From Marinospirillum alkalitolerans (GTDB taxonomy: Bacteria > Pseudomonadota > Gammaproteobacteria > Pseudomonadales > Halomonadaceae), in NCBI RefSeq assembly GCF_045055655.1, contig NZ_JBANFI010000008.1, positions 12,501 to 76,500 of the forward strand: a stretch of 64,000 nucleotides of DNA, in the 5' to 3' direction. The notes beneath the pieces were generated by a model. It searched no databases. It worked only from the letters and a program-made list of their open reading frames with translations, and had not been told where the DNA came from. The position numbers and the translations under genes are program-made. The first letter of the stretch is position 1, and the number at the start of each line of letters is the position of its first letter. Shown here one piece after another: positions 24,510-33,339 of this stretch.

Positions 24510-25136
24510 TTGGCAAGATCAAAAACCAGTGCCGCTTGGCTCAAAGAGCATGTGGACGACTATTGGGTGCAGCAGGCGCAAAAAGACGGCTACCGTTCGC
24601 GCGCCACTTATAAGCTTGCAGAAATCGATGATAAAGATCAGCTGCTCAAGCCGGGTATGACGGTGATCGATCTCGGTTCTGCTCCAGGTGGCTGGTCGCA
24701 GCTTGTCGCTGAGCGCCTTCAAGGGCGCGGGATTATTCTGGCGTCAGATATTCTGCCGATGGACCCGATCGCCGATGTGCAGTTTATTCAAGGCGATTTT
24801 ACCGAAGAGAGCGTGTTGGATGCCCTGTTGGAAGCCATGCAGGGTCGGCAGGCCGATCTGGTGATCTCCGATATGGCACCTAATCTCAGCGGTATGAATG
24901 CCATCGATCAGCCGAAAGCCATGTATTTGATCGAGCTGGCGCTGGATTTGGCGCAGCAGGTGCTGAAACCTCAAGGGGTGTTTCTGGCTAAGGCTTTTCA
25001 GGGCGAAGGTTATGATGTCTATCTCAAATTACTAAAAGAGCACTTTCAACAGGTGTTGACGCGTAAACCCAAGGCATCGCGTGCGCGCTCACGCGAGGTG
25101 TACCTGCTGGCTAAGGGTTTTCGTGGTGGAAGGTGA
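24510..25136 (+). CDS. rlmE: 23S rRNA (uridine-2'-O-)-methyltransferase RlmE (FtsJ/RrmJ)
   Basis: Methylates U2552 (E. coli numbering) in the ribosomal A-loop with SAM. The 208 residues carry RSRATYKL with the catalytic lysine, the SAM motif VIDLGSAPGGWSQ, the catalytic aspartate in VISDMAPNLSG, and KAFQGEG with the third catalytic lysine. The only start giving the full family N-terminus (MARSKTSAAWLKEH) is TTG at 24510, with AGGTGA just upstream at short spacing. Confidence 0.95.
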   Translation: MARSKTSAAWLKEHVDDYWVQQAQKDGYRSRATYKLAEIDDKDQLLKPGMTVIDLGSAPGGWSQLVAERLQGRGIILASDILPMDPIADVQFIQGDFTEESVLDALLEAMQGRQADLVISDMAPNLSGMNAIDQPKAMYLIELALDLAQQVLKPQGVFLAKAFQGEGYDVYLKLLKEHFQQVLTRKPKASRARSREVYLLAKGFRGGR

Positions 25137-25337
25137 TCAGTCGGCCTGATGGTTGAGACAAGCAACGGCGCTGCAATATGGAAAGGCATCCAGTCTTTGT
25201 GCTAGCCTGCTTGCTGACTGTTCATTTAAAAGATCAATGAAACGCATTGGTTTTTCTTCGGTCTCATCTATGAAATGCTGTAGTATATTGACCGAAAAGC
25301 TGATTCGGCGGACGTGTTTTAATAAGAGGGCAATGCC

Positions 25338-27296
25338 TTGAACGATATGGCCAAAAATCTCATTCTGTGGCTCATTATCGCGGCAGTACTGCTGACCGTG
25401 TTTAATAGTTTTAATGTCGATACCCCTGCCAATACGGTGAACTATTCTCAGTTCGTCCAAGATGTGCAGCGCCAACAGGTGCGCAAAGTGGTGATCGATG
25501 GCTTTGATATCTACGGTGAGCGCACGGATGGGAGTCGCTTCCAGACGATTCGTCCAGCAGCCGAAGATCCACGTTTGATCGATGATTTGATCGCCAATGA
25601 TGTCGTCATTGAAGGCCGCAAGCCAGAGGGCCAGAGCCTGTGGACGCGTCTGCTGATTGCCAGCTTCCCGATTCTGCTGATCATGGCGATCTTCCTGTTT
25701 TTTATGCGCCAGATGCAAGGCGGTGGCGGTGGTCGTGGTGGCCCGATGAGCTTTGGTAAATCCAAAGCCCGTCTGCTCACTCAAGATCAGATTAAAACCA
25801 CCTTTGCCGATGTTGCAGGCTGTGATGAAGCCAAGGAAGACGTGAAAGAGCTGGTGGACTTTCTGCGTGATCCAAACAAATTTCAGCGTCTTGGCGGCAA
25901 GATTCCGCGTGGTGTGCTGATGGTCGGTAGCCCAGGGACAGGTAAAACATTGCTTGCCAAAGCGGTGGCAGGTGAGGCCAAGGTGCCCTTCTTTACCATC
26001 TCAGGTTCTGACTTTGTTGAAATGTTCGTTGGTGTCGGTGCCTCACGGGTACGCGATATGTTTGAGCAGGCCAAAAAGCAATCGCCTTGCATCATCTTTA
26101 TTGATGAGATTGATGCTGTTGGTCGTCACCGTGGTGCCGGCATGGGCGGTGGCCACGATGAGCGCGAACAAACTCTGAACCAGCTGCTGGTTGAGATGGA
26201 TGGTTTTGATCCCAATGATGGCATTATTGTTATTGCGGCCACTAACCGTCCGGATGTATTGGACCCAGCTCTGTTGCGCCCAGGCCGTTTTGATCGCCAG
26301 GTGGTCGTGGGTCTGCCGGATATTCGTGGTCGTGAGCAGATTCTCAAGGTACACATGCGCAAAGTGCCTTTGGCTGATGATGTGAACCCTTCTGTGATCG
26401 CACGGGGTACGCCAGGCTTTTCCGGTGCTGATTTAGCGAACCTGGTCAATGAGGCTGCACTCTTTGCAGCACGCACTGATCGTCGTCTAGTTGGCATGGA
26501 AGAGTTTGATAAGGCCAAGGATAAGATCATGATGGGCGCTGAGCGCAAGTCCATGGTGATGACTGAAAAAGACAAGATCATGACTGCTTACCATGAGGCG
26601 GGTCATGCCATCTTGGGCCGTTTGTTGCCAGCACATGATCCTGTTTATAAGGTTTCGATTATTCCACGCGGTCGCGCGCTGGGCGTCACTATGTTCTTGC
26701 CCGAAGAAGACAAGGTGTCTTACAGCCGTCGCTACCTGTTGAGCCGCATTACCTCTGCTTATGGTGGGCGTATCGCTGAAGAGATGTTCTATGGTGCAGA
26801 TGGCGTCTCAACTGGGGCTTCAAATGATATTCAGCAGGCCACCAAAATGGCGCGCAATATGGTGACCAAGTGGGGCTTATCCGATAAAGCTGGCCCAGTG
26901 CTCTATAGCGAAGAAGAAGGTGAGATCTTCCTTGGTAAGGGTAACTCAGGTGGCGGCTCGATGAATGTCAGCGGTGAAACCGCCAAGCTTCTGGATGCTG
27001 AAATACGCCAGATTCTTGATGACTGCTATGCAGAAGCCACGCGCCTGCTAGAAGAAAACCGCGATAAGATGGAGCTGATGAAAGATGCCTTGATGGAGTA
27101 CGAGACTATCGATGCGCATCAGATTGATCAGATTATGGAAGGGAAAAAGCCAGAGCCACCCAAAGACTGGCATAATGATGATCAAGGTGGTGTTAAGGCG
27201 CAGGACGTGGAGCCTGAGACCGACGAGCAGGATGACGAGGACGAGGGTGTGGAACCACGTAAACCCAGTGATCCTCTCGGTGGCTCCGTCCACTAA
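25338..27296 (+). CDS. ftsH: ATP-dependent zinc metalloprotease FtsH
   Basis: Inner-membrane AAA+ protease for membrane quality control and degradation of regulators. The 652 residues comprise a first membrane segment (NLILWLIIAAVLLTVF), a periplasmic domain, a second segment (IASFPILLIMAIFLFFM), the AAA module with Walker A VGSPGTGKT near residue 196 and FIDEIDAVG, and the protease with zinc motif H419EAGH423. The tail is acidic (ETDEQDDEDEG). The preferred start is TTG at 25338, with AAGAGGG 7 bp upstream; an in-frame ATG three codons later lacks such a site. The 200 bp upstream of it hold no recognisable gene. Confidence 0.97.
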   Translation: MNDMAKNLILWLIIAAVLLTVFNSFNVDTPANTVNYSQFVQDVQRQQVRKVVIDGFDIYGERTDGSRFQTIRPAAEDPRLIDDLIANDVVIEGRKPEGQSLWTRLLIASFPILLIMAIFLFFMRQMQGGGGGRGGPMSFGKSKARLLTQDQIKTTFADVAGCDEAKEDVKELVDFLRDPNKFQRLGGKIPRGVLMVGSPGTGKTLLAKAVAGEAKVPFFTISGSDFVEMFVGVGASRVRDMFEQAKKQSPCIIFIDEIDAVGRHRGAGMGGGHDEREQTLNQLLVEMDGFDPNDGIIVIAATNRPDVLDPALLRPGRFDRQVVVGLPDIRGREQILKVHMRKVPLADDVNPSVIARGTPGFSGADLANLVNEAALFAARTDRRLVGMEEFDKAKDKIMMGAERKSMVMTEKDKIMTAYHEAGHAILGRLLPAHDPVYKVSIIPRGRALGVTMFLPEEDKVSYSRRYLLSRITSAYGGRIAEEMFYGADGVSTGASNDIQQATKMARNMVTKWGLSDKAGPVLYSEEEGEIFLGKGNSGGGSMNVSGETAKLLDAEIRQILDDCYAEATRLLEENRDKMELMKDALMEYETIDAHQIDQIMEGKKPEPPKDWHNDDQGGVKAQDVEPETDEQDDEDEGVEPRKPSDPLGGSVH

Positions 27297-27312
27297 ATCA
27301 GTTGATCCACAC

Positions 27313-27333
27313 AACCCGCTTCGGCGGGTTTTG
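27313..27333 (+). terminator. Intrinsic terminator after ftsH
   Basis: Stem AACCCGC/GCGGGTT closed by a TTCG tetraloop and followed by TTT. The T run is short, so read-through to folP is likely. Confidence 0.7.
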
Positions 27334-27391
27334 TGTATTCTGGCGATGGACTTTGACTTTTATCAGCGGCGTGATCGTTAAGGAGTAGGCG

Positions 27392-28216
27392 ATGCAGCAA
27401 AGATGGTGGTGTCCAACGACACCGCAAATCATGGGTATTGTGAATATTACCCCCGATTCTTTTTCAGATGGTGGCTGTTATAAGCAGGTTGATGCCGCTG
27501 TCCGGCAGGCTCTGCGCCTAGAGCAGGAAGGGGCGCAATTAATTGATCTGGGTGGTGAGTCCACGCGCCCAGGTGCTGCACCTGTATCAGTGCAGGAAGA
27601 GATGGATCGCGTGTTGCCAGTTCTGGAAAAGTTGCGTGCGCAAAGTAGCATTAAAATTTCTATTGATACCAGTTCACCCCAGCTGATGACGGAGGCCGCG
27701 GCCTTGGGGGCAGATCTGATTAATGATGTCCGAGCCTTAGGTCGTCCTGGTGCGTTGGAAGCTGCTGCGGCCACTGGATTGCCTGTCTGTCTTATGCATA
27801 TGCGCGGAGAGCCGCAAACAATGCAGCAACAGAGTATCTATCAGCAGGTGGTGGCTGAAGTCGGCCAGTGGCTTGAAGCCCGTGTTCAAGCTTGTGCTGC
27901 GGCAGGTATCCTGCGCGAGCGCTTGATTCTGGATCCCGGCTTTGGTTTTGCAAAGCAGCTAGAGCATAATTTGGCGCTGCTAGCGAATTTATCGGCCTTA
28001 ACTAACTTGGGTCTTCCCGTGCTGGTGGGTATGTCGCGTAAAAGAATGCTTGGCGAAATCACCGGTCGGCCTGTTGAAGAGCGTGAGGCGGCAGGGCTGG
28101 CTGCACATCTGATGGCGGCACAACAAGGTGCCAGCTGGCTAAGAGTGCATCAAGTGGCTGGTTTGCATGATGCCCTGCAGGTCTGGCGCGCTGTCGAGCA
28201 GTATACCCAGGATTGA
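27392..28216 (+). CDS. folP: Dihydropteroate synthase
   Basis: Condenses p-aminobenzoate with hydroxymethyl-dihydropterin pyrophosphate in folate synthesis; target of sulfonamides. The 274-residue TIM barrel has IMGIVNITPDSFSDGG, the pterin site DLGGESTRPGA, LINDVRAL, and LMHMRGEPQTMQ. The C-terminal SxRxH-like segment reads WLRVHQVAG. Normal length; part of the ftsH-folP-glmM cluster conserved in gammaproteobacteria. Confidence 0.96.
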   Translation: MQQRWWCPTTPQIMGIVNITPDSFSDGGCYKQVDAAVRQALRLEQEGAQLIDLGGESTRPGAAPVSVQEEMDRVLPVLEKLRAQSSIKISIDTSSPQLMTEAAALGADLINDVRALGRPGALEAAAATGLPVCLMHMRGEPQTMQQQSIYQQVVAEVGQWLEARVQACAAAGILRERLILDPGFGFAKQLEHNLALLANLSALTNLGLPVLVGMSRKRMLGEITGRPVEEREAAGLAAHLMAAQQGASWLRVHQVAGLHDALQVWRAVEQYTQD

Positions 28217-28285
28217 ATGAGCGGCCAGTAGATGGCTGGGCGCACGCATGGTTTTTTGCAAAGATAAACAATAAAGGAAGGCAGT

Positions 28286-29626
28286 ATGGCGCGTCGTTAT
28301 TTTGGTACAGATGGTATAAGAGGTCGAGTTGGAGAGCTGCCGATCACTCCCGATTTTGTGCTCAAACTAGGTTGGGCAGCGGGTAAGGTGTTTGCGCGCC
28401 AAGGGAAAAAGCGCATTCTGATCGGTAAGGATACGCGCCTTTCAGGTTATATGTTTGAATCTGCTTTGGAGGCCGGTTTGTCTGCGGCCGGTGTCGATGT
28501 CTATTTGCTGGGGCCGATGCCAACCCCTGGCATTGCTTATCTTACGCAGACCTTTCACGCCGATGCAGGTATTGTGATCAGCGCTTCCCATAATCCTTTT
28601 GAGGATAATGGCATCAAGTTTTTTTCCGCTCAGGGTGAAAAGCTGGATGACGAGATCGAAACAGAAATCGAAGCCTGGTTAGAGCAGCCTCTAGAAACTG
28701 TGGCGCCGGCGCTCTTGGGTAAGGCGCGTCGGATCAATGATGCTGCTGGACGCTATATCGAATTCTGCAAAAATACCCTGCCTTTTCACACCAGCTTGCA
28801 AGGTATGCATCTGGTCATTGATTGTGCGCATGGTGCGACCTATCACATCGCGCCGGCTGTTTTGCGCGAGCTGGGTGCGCAGGTTACGGTGATCGGTGCT
28901 GAGCCAGATGGCCTGAATATCAATAAAGGTGTGGGTTCAACCCATCCGCAGGCTCTACAGGATAAGGTGGTGGAGCTAGGTGCAGATCTCGGTATTGCCT
29001 TTGATGGTGACGGTGATCGTGTGGTGATGGCGACACGGACAGGGCGCTTATTAGACGGCGATGATCTGCTGTACATTATTGCCCGACATCTCCATCAACA
29101 AGGGCGCTTAGAAGGTGGCGTGGTGGGCACCTTGATGACCAACTATGGCCTTGAGCTGGCTTTCAAAGAGATGGGTGTGCCTTTTGTGCGCGCCGCTGTT
29201 GGTGATCGCTATGTGATGGCTGAGCTGCAAAAAAATAACTGGTTACTCGGTGGTGAGGGGTCGGGCCATTTGGTCTGTCGTCATGTGCAAACCACGGGTG
29301 ATGGTATTGTCGCAGCGCTCCAGGTTTTGCTGGCGATGGTGGAAGCCAAAGGCCAGCTGGAGCCCTTGTTGCAAGGTCTGGAGAAGTTGCCACAAAGTTT
29401 GGTCAACGTGCGCACTCAAGCCGATAAGACCATGCTGTTACGCCATCCTCAAGTGCTGCAAGAAGTCGCGGCTGTCGAGCAAGAGATGCAGGGGCGCGGC
29501 CGCGTACTCTTGCGTCCATCCGGTACAGAGCCTCTGCTTCGTGTGATGGTTGAAGGGCAGGATAAAGAGGAAGTCCAGCAGGCCGCTGAACGGATTGCTG
29601 CGGTGGTGATTCAGGTCGCAGGTTGA
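28286..29626 (+). CDS. glmM: Phosphoglucosamine mutase
   Basis: Converts glucosamine-6-P to glucosamine-1-P for UDP-GlcNAc and thus peptidoglycan and lipopolysaccharide. The 446 residues start RYFGTDGIRGRVG; the phosphoserine loop is ISASHNPFEDNG with S101, the metal loop is AFDGDGDRVVM, the sugar-binding loop is GGEGSGH, and the phosphate-binding loop is RPSGTEPLLRV. AAAGGAAGG lies upstream of the ATG, preceded by AACAATAA. Confidence 0.97.
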   Translation: MARRYFGTDGIRGRVGELPITPDFVLKLGWAAGKVFARQGKKRILIGKDTRLSGYMFESALEAGLSAAGVDVYLLGPMPTPGIAYLTQTFHADAGIVISASHNPFEDNGIKFFSAQGEKLDDEIETEIEAWLEQPLETVAPALLGKARRINDAAGRYIEFCKNTLPFHTSLQGMHLVIDCAHGATYHIAPAVLRELGAQVTVIGAEPDGLNINKGVGSTHPQALQDKVVELGADLGIAFDGDGDRVVMATRTGRLLDGDDLLYIIARHLHQQGRLEGGVVGTLMTNYGLELAFKEMGVPFVRAAVGDRYVMAELQKNNWLLGGEGSGHLVCRHVQTTGDGIVAALQVLLAMVEAKGQLEPLLQGLEKLPQSLVNVRTQADKTMLLRHPQVLQEVAAVEQEMQGRGRVLLRPSGTEPLLRVMVEGQDKEEVQQAAERIAAVVIQVAG

Positions 29627-29681
29627 GCCGCTGACGCTTTTTTTATAGAATCGCGGGCTGAATTCAATACAGGAAAAGAAG

Positions 29682-30431
29682 ATGCGACAAAAGCGGGTAG
29701 CAGGCAACTGGAAAATGAATGGCGATCAGGCGCAGAATGCTGCCTTGCTGCATGCCATTGCCGAGCAGGCGGAAAAGACCACGGCGGCGCTACTGGTCTG
29801 TCCTCCTTTTCCTTATCTGCTGCAAGCTGTCGCAGCCTTGCAGACCACGGGTGTCGAGATTGGTGCGCAGGACTGCTCGGCGTATCAGGAGGGTGCTTAT
29901 ACGGGTGAGGTGTCGGCACGCATGCTGGCTGATCTAGGTGTGCAATGGGTGCTGATCGGCCATTCAGAAAGAAGGCACTACCACGGTGAAGACAACGCGC
30001 TGTTGGTTGAAAAAGGACGGCGCGCTGTTGAAGCTGGGCTCAAGCCTATTTTGTGTGTCGGAGAAACACTGGCTGAGCGCGAGCAGGGCTTGACGCAGCA
30101 GGTGGTTGCAGCACAGATTGCTCCTTTTTTAGAACACTTCACGCTCCAAGAGCTGGCTTCGTTCTGTATTGCATATGAGCCTGTCTGGGCAATCGGAACA
30201 GGTCTCACTGCAACGCCGGAAGAAGCGCAGGCTGTCCATGCCGCCATTCGTGCTCAGTTAGCTGAAGTGGATGCCAGCTGGGCGGAGCAGGTCGGAGTGC
30301 TTTACGGGGGCAGTGTAAAGGCTGATAATGCGGCTTCCTTATTCAGTATGCCGGATATAGATGGTGGGTTGATTGGTGGTGCGTCCCTGGATGCAGGCCA
30401 GTTTTTAGCAATTGCAAACGCAGCGGAATAA
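29682..30431 (+). CDS. tpiA: Triosephosphate isomerase
   Basis: Interconverts dihydroxyacetone phosphate and glyceraldehyde-3-P in glycolysis/gluconeogenesis. The 249-residue barrel has GNWKMNG with the catalytic lysine, LIGHSERR with the catalytic histidine, AYEPVWAIGTG with the catalytic glutamate, and the phosphate loop GGSVKADN. secG starts 4 bp after the stop. Confidence 0.97.
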   Translation: MRQKRVAGNWKMNGDQAQNAALLHAIAEQAEKTTAALLVCPPFPYLLQAVAALQTTGVEIGAQDCSAYQEGAYTGEVSARMLADLGVQWVLIGHSERRHYHGEDNALLVEKGRRAVEAGLKPILCVGETLAEREQGLTQQVVAAQIAPFLEHFTLQELASFCIAYEPVWAIGTGLTATPEEAQAVHAAIRAQLAEVDASWAEQVGVLYGGSVKADNAASLFSMPDIDGGLIGGASLDAGQFLAIANAAE

Positions 30432-30435
30432 AACT

Positions 30436-30804
30436 ATGCACACTGTGGTATTGATGATACATGTTGTTCTGGCCGTCGCGCTGGTCGTGCTGGTACTGAT
30501 GCAGCAAGGTAAGGGCGCTGAAGCCGGCGCATCCTTTGGTGGCGGTGCTTCCAATACAGTTTTTGGTAGTCTGGGTCCACTAGGCTTTTTTGGTAAAGCC
30601 ACCAGCTGGTTGGCGGCTGGGTTCTTTGTGACCAGCTTGGGTTTGGCTTATCTGGCGGGCAAGCAGCATGCGCCAACGATTCAAACGCCAGCGGCTGATA
30701 TTATCGAAGAGTTTAATCGGGATCGTCTGCCGCTTCTGGATGATGCCTTTGTTCTTCCACAAGAACCTGCTGTTATTGAAGTGCCAGCGGCTGAAGCTGA
30801 GTAA
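30436..30804 (+). CDS. secG: Preprotein translocase subunit SecG
   Basis: Small inner-membrane component of SecYEG. Two membrane segments are visible (VVLMIHVVLAVALVVLVLMQ; WLAAGFFVTSLGLAYLAG) around the family motif QQGKGAEAGASFGGGASNTVFG. The 122-residue start at 30436 is preferred to an upstream in-frame start at 30412, which would overlap tpiA. The C-terminal 50 residues are hydrophilic and variable. Confidence 0.94.
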   Translation: MHTVVLMIHVVLAVALVVLVLMQQGKGAEAGASFGGGASNTVFGSLGPLGFFGKATSWLAAGFFVTSLGLAYLAGKQHAPTIQTPAADIIEEFNRDRLPLLDDAFVLPQEPAVIEVPAAEAE

Positions 30805-30821
30805 AAATATTTCTTTTGGGC

Positions 30822-30850
30822 TTGCAAAAGCCCAATGGAACGAATAGTAT
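30822..30850 (+). promoter_or_regulatory. Promoter for tRNA-Leu
   Basis: TTGCAA (30822-30827), 17-bp spacer, TAGTAT (30845-30850); transcription would start about 18 bp before the mature tRNA. The -35 box lies inside a perfect 8-bp hairpin (30816-30835) that forms in read-through RNA from secG. Confidence 0.6.
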
Positions 30851-30874
30851 ATTTGCGCCTGAGTAAATAGGCTC

Positions 30875-30961
30875 GCCGAAGTGGTGGAATTGGTAGACAC
30901 GCTATCTTGAGGGGGTAGTGGCTGTATGGCTGTGCGGGTTCGAGTCCCGCCTTCGGCACCA
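30875..30961 (+). tRNA. tRNA-Leu, anticodon GAG
   Basis: 87 nt with a long variable arm and encoded CCA. The acceptor stem GCCGAAG/CTTCGGC is fully paired. The anticodon stem-loop CTATC-TTGAGGG-GGTAG contains one G-U pair and the anticodon GAG, which reads CUU and CUC. The T arm GCGGGTTCGAGTCCCGC is canonical. Located after secG, as in pseudomonads. Confidence 0.97.
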
Positions 30962-31027
30962 TCAGACAAAAGCTTGTCCTTTAAAGCAAGTAAAGAGAAG
31001 TGCTCCTCAGCTTCAATATTTAATTTC

Positions 31028-31056
31028 TTGACTTGCCGCTTTCCAGTCTATAAGAT
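31028..31056 (+). promoter_or_regulatory. Promoter for initiator tRNA
   Basis: TTGACT (31028-31033), 17-bp spacer, TAAGAT (31051-31056), giving a start about 7 bp before the tRNA. Confidence 0.6.
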
Positions 31057-31069
31057 GTAGTTCTTCTGA

Positions 31070-31146
<77 letters not shown>

Positions 31147-31156
31147 AGATTTATCG

Positions 31157-31182
31157 AAAGCCCCTTTTTTAAGGGGCTTTTT
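31157..31182 (+). terminator. Terminator after the tRNAs
   Basis: Stem AAAGCCCCTT/AAGGGGCTTT with a TTTT loop, followed by further T. It lies between the initiator tRNA and the 110-bp leader of rimP. Confidence 0.85.
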
Positions 31183-31289
31183 GTTAGGTCGAAAAAGTCT
31201 TCGCACAGACGGTGCCCCTTAGACCAATCTTCGAAGTTTTCCGGCCTGTGATATGTCGCTTCTTATGACATTTAGCTGGAGCCCCTCCC

Positions 31290-31766
31290 GTGGCAATGAA
31301 AGAAACACTGCTAGAACAACTCCTTGAGCCCACTGTGACCTCTCTAGGCTATGAATTCTGGGGTCTTGAATTCAGTGGTCGAGGCAGCCAAACCCTACTG
31401 CGTGTCTATATTGAAAGTGATGCCGGTATCCTGGTCGATGATTGCGCCAAGGTCAGTCGTCAGCTCAGTGCGATCTTAGATGTTGAAGATCCTATTCCTG
31501 GTGAATATACCCTCGAGGTCTCCTCGCCTGGTCTTGATCGCCCGCTGTTTAAATTAGAACACTATCAGCGCTATAGCGGTCAAAGCGTTCAGATTAAGCT
31601 ACGCTTAGCCTTTGAAGGACGGCGTAAATTCACCGGTGTATTAAAAGGCGTGGAAGGGGATGAAGTCATCCTCCATGTCGATGAAGACGAGTTTTGTTTC
31701 CCTATTGAAACGATTGACCAGGCCAAAGTACAAACGCGCCTGGAGAAAACAAAATCTAATAAGTAG
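31290..31766 (+). CDS. rimP: Ribosome maturation factor RimP
   Basis: Assists late assembly of the 30S subunit. The 158 residues show LGYEFWGLEF, LLRVYIESDAGILVDDCAKV and YTLEVSSPGLDRPL, all characteristic of the family. The start is GTG at 31290, 8 bp after GGAG; the ATG two codons on is too far from that site. First gene of the rimP-nusA-infB-rbfA-truB-rpsO-pnp series. Confidence 0.96.
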   Translation: MAMKETLLEQLLEPTVTSLGYEFWGLEFSGRGSQTLLRVYIESDAGILVDDCAKVSRQLSAILDVEDPIPGEYTLEVSSPGLDRPLFKLEHYQRYSGQSVQIKLRLAFEGRRKFTGVLKGVEGDEVILHVDEDEFCFPIETIDQAKVQTRLEKTKSNK

Positions 31767-31792
31767 CAAGGACAGTTTTGCGAGGCTGAGGC

Positions 31793-33280
31793 ATGAGTAA
31801 AGAAATTTTGATGGTCGTGGATGCCGTCTCCAATGAGAAGGGCGTTCCAAAGGAAACCATTTTTGAGGCCATAGAAGCCGCACTAGCCAGTGCAACCAAA
31901 AAGCGCTTTCTGGAAGAAGAAGTCGATATTCGCGTCAAAATTGATCGCAAAACCGGTCAATATGAAACCTTCCGCCGTTGGACAGTGGTTGATGACGAAG
32001 ACTTCTCTGAACCAGCAGCTGAGCTCCCCCTTTCTGAAGCACAGGAAGAAGGGCGGCATGTTGGTGATATCAAAGAAGAATTGATCGAATCGATCGAGTT
32101 TGGTCGTATTGCCGCGCAAACAGCTAAACAGGTCATCGTACAAAAGGTACGCGAGGCCGAGCGGGCCGAGGTCGTGCGCCAGTATATGGAGCAGCAGGGC
32201 CAGTTGGTTTCCGGTAGTGTTAAAAAAGTCACGCGTGATGGTGTGATTGTTGATCTGGGCGGCAACGCAGAAGCTTATCTGGCGCGTCACGAGATGATTC
32301 CCAGTGAAAAATTCCGTATGAATGATCGTGTGCGTGCGGTTCTGCTCGAAGTCAGCCCACATCAGCGTGGTCACCAGCTGTTGTTATCGCGTGCCTGCCC
32401 TGAAATGCTGGTTGAGCTGTTCAAGATCGAAGTACCAGAGATTTCAGAGCAGCTGATTGAAATCCGCGGCGCTGCACGTGATCCTGGATTGCGTGCTAAA
32501 ATTGCCGTGAAAACCAACGATCGCCGTATTGATCCTGTTGGTGCTTGTGTTGGTATGCGTGGTTCACGCGTGCAGGCGGTCTCTACTGAGCTGAACAATG
32601 AGCGCATCGATATTGTGCTCTGGGACGACAATCCTGCTCAGCTGGTCATCAATGCGATGGCGCCTGCTGAGGTGGCCTCGATCATTGTTGATGAAGATGC
32701 GCATGCGATGGATGTGGCTGTTGCCGCTGATAACCTGGCGCAAGCGATCGGTCGTGGTGGTCAAAACGTGAAACTGGCGCGTGAGCTCACAGGCTGGCGT
32801 CTGAATGTGATGACCGAAGAAGAAGCCAGCGGTAAGCAGGCGCAGGAAACAGATACGCTGGTTCAGTCTTTTATTCAGCAGTTGGATGTGGATGAAGATC
32901 TTGCCCGTTTGCTGGTTGAAGAAGGTTTTACCGGTTTAGAAGAAGTGGCCTATGTGCCCGCAGAAGAATTCTTAGAAATTGATGGTTTTGATGAAGACTT
33001 GATTGCCGAGCTTAAACGTCGAGCGAAAGATGCGCTACTCACCCAAGAGATCGCATCTGAAGAGGCGTTAGCTGAAGTTGATCCAGAAGGTTCTTTCTTG
33101 GATCTTGACGGTATGGATCGCTCTCTTGCCGCAGCACTGGCTCAGCGTGGTGTCAAAAGTCTGGATGATCTGGCCGAATTGGCGATAGATGATCTGATGG
33201 ATATCGAATCCATGACAGAAGAGCGGGCTGGTAAACTCATTATGGCTGCTCGTGCTCACTGGTTTGAAGATCAGGAATAA
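31793..33280 (+). CDS. nusA: Transcription termination/antitermination factor NusA
   Basis: RNA polymerase-associated factor controlling pausing, termination and rRNA antitermination. Domains of the 495 residues: N-terminal polymerase-binding domain (about 1-130), S1 domain (GSVKKVTRDGVIVDLGGNAE), two KH domains (RIDPVGACVGMRGSRVQAV; AIGRGGQNVKLA), and two C-terminal helix-hairpin-helix repeats (LLVEEGFTGLEEVAYVPAEE; LAQRGVKSLDDLAELAIDDL) as in E. coli. Confidence 0.97.
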   Translation: MSKEILMVVDAVSNEKGVPKETIFEAIEAALASATKKRFLEEEVDIRVKIDRKTGQYETFRRWTVVDDEDFSEPAAELPLSEAQEEGRHVGDIKEELIESIEFGRIAAQTAKQVIVQKVREAERAEVVRQYMEQQGQLVSGSVKKVTRDGVIVDLGGNAEAYLARHEMIPSEKFRMNDRVRAVLLEVSPHQRGHQLLLSRACPEMLVELFKIEVPEISEQLIEIRGAARDPGLRAKIAVKTNDRRIDPVGACVGMRGSRVQAVSTELNNERIDIVLWDDNPAQLVINAMAPAEVASIIVDEDAHAMDVAVAADNLAQAIGRGGQNVKLARELTGWRLNVMTEEEASGKQAQETDTLVQSFIQQLDVDEDLARLLVEEGFTGLEEVAYVPAEEFLEIDGFDEDLIAELKRRAKDALLTQEIASEEALAEVDPEGSFLDLDGMDRSLAAALAQRGVKSLDDLAELAIDDLMDIESMTEERAGKLIMAARAHWFEDQE

Positions 33281-33339
33281 GCCCAAGGGCGAACAGGATT
33301 CTTCCCGGTGATCAGGTTGCAGGTAAGAGGAGATGGATA

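Noticed and set aside
25153..25341. 62-residue plus-strand frame just before ftsH
   Set aside because: Overlaps the ftsH start in another frame, has no ribosome site and no recognisable sequence; it occupies the promoter region.
25137..25784. 215-residue minus-strand frame over the ftsH promoter and 5' end
   Set aside because: Composition (His, Gln, Ile rich) is that of an antisense shadow of ftsH; no ribosome site or family match.
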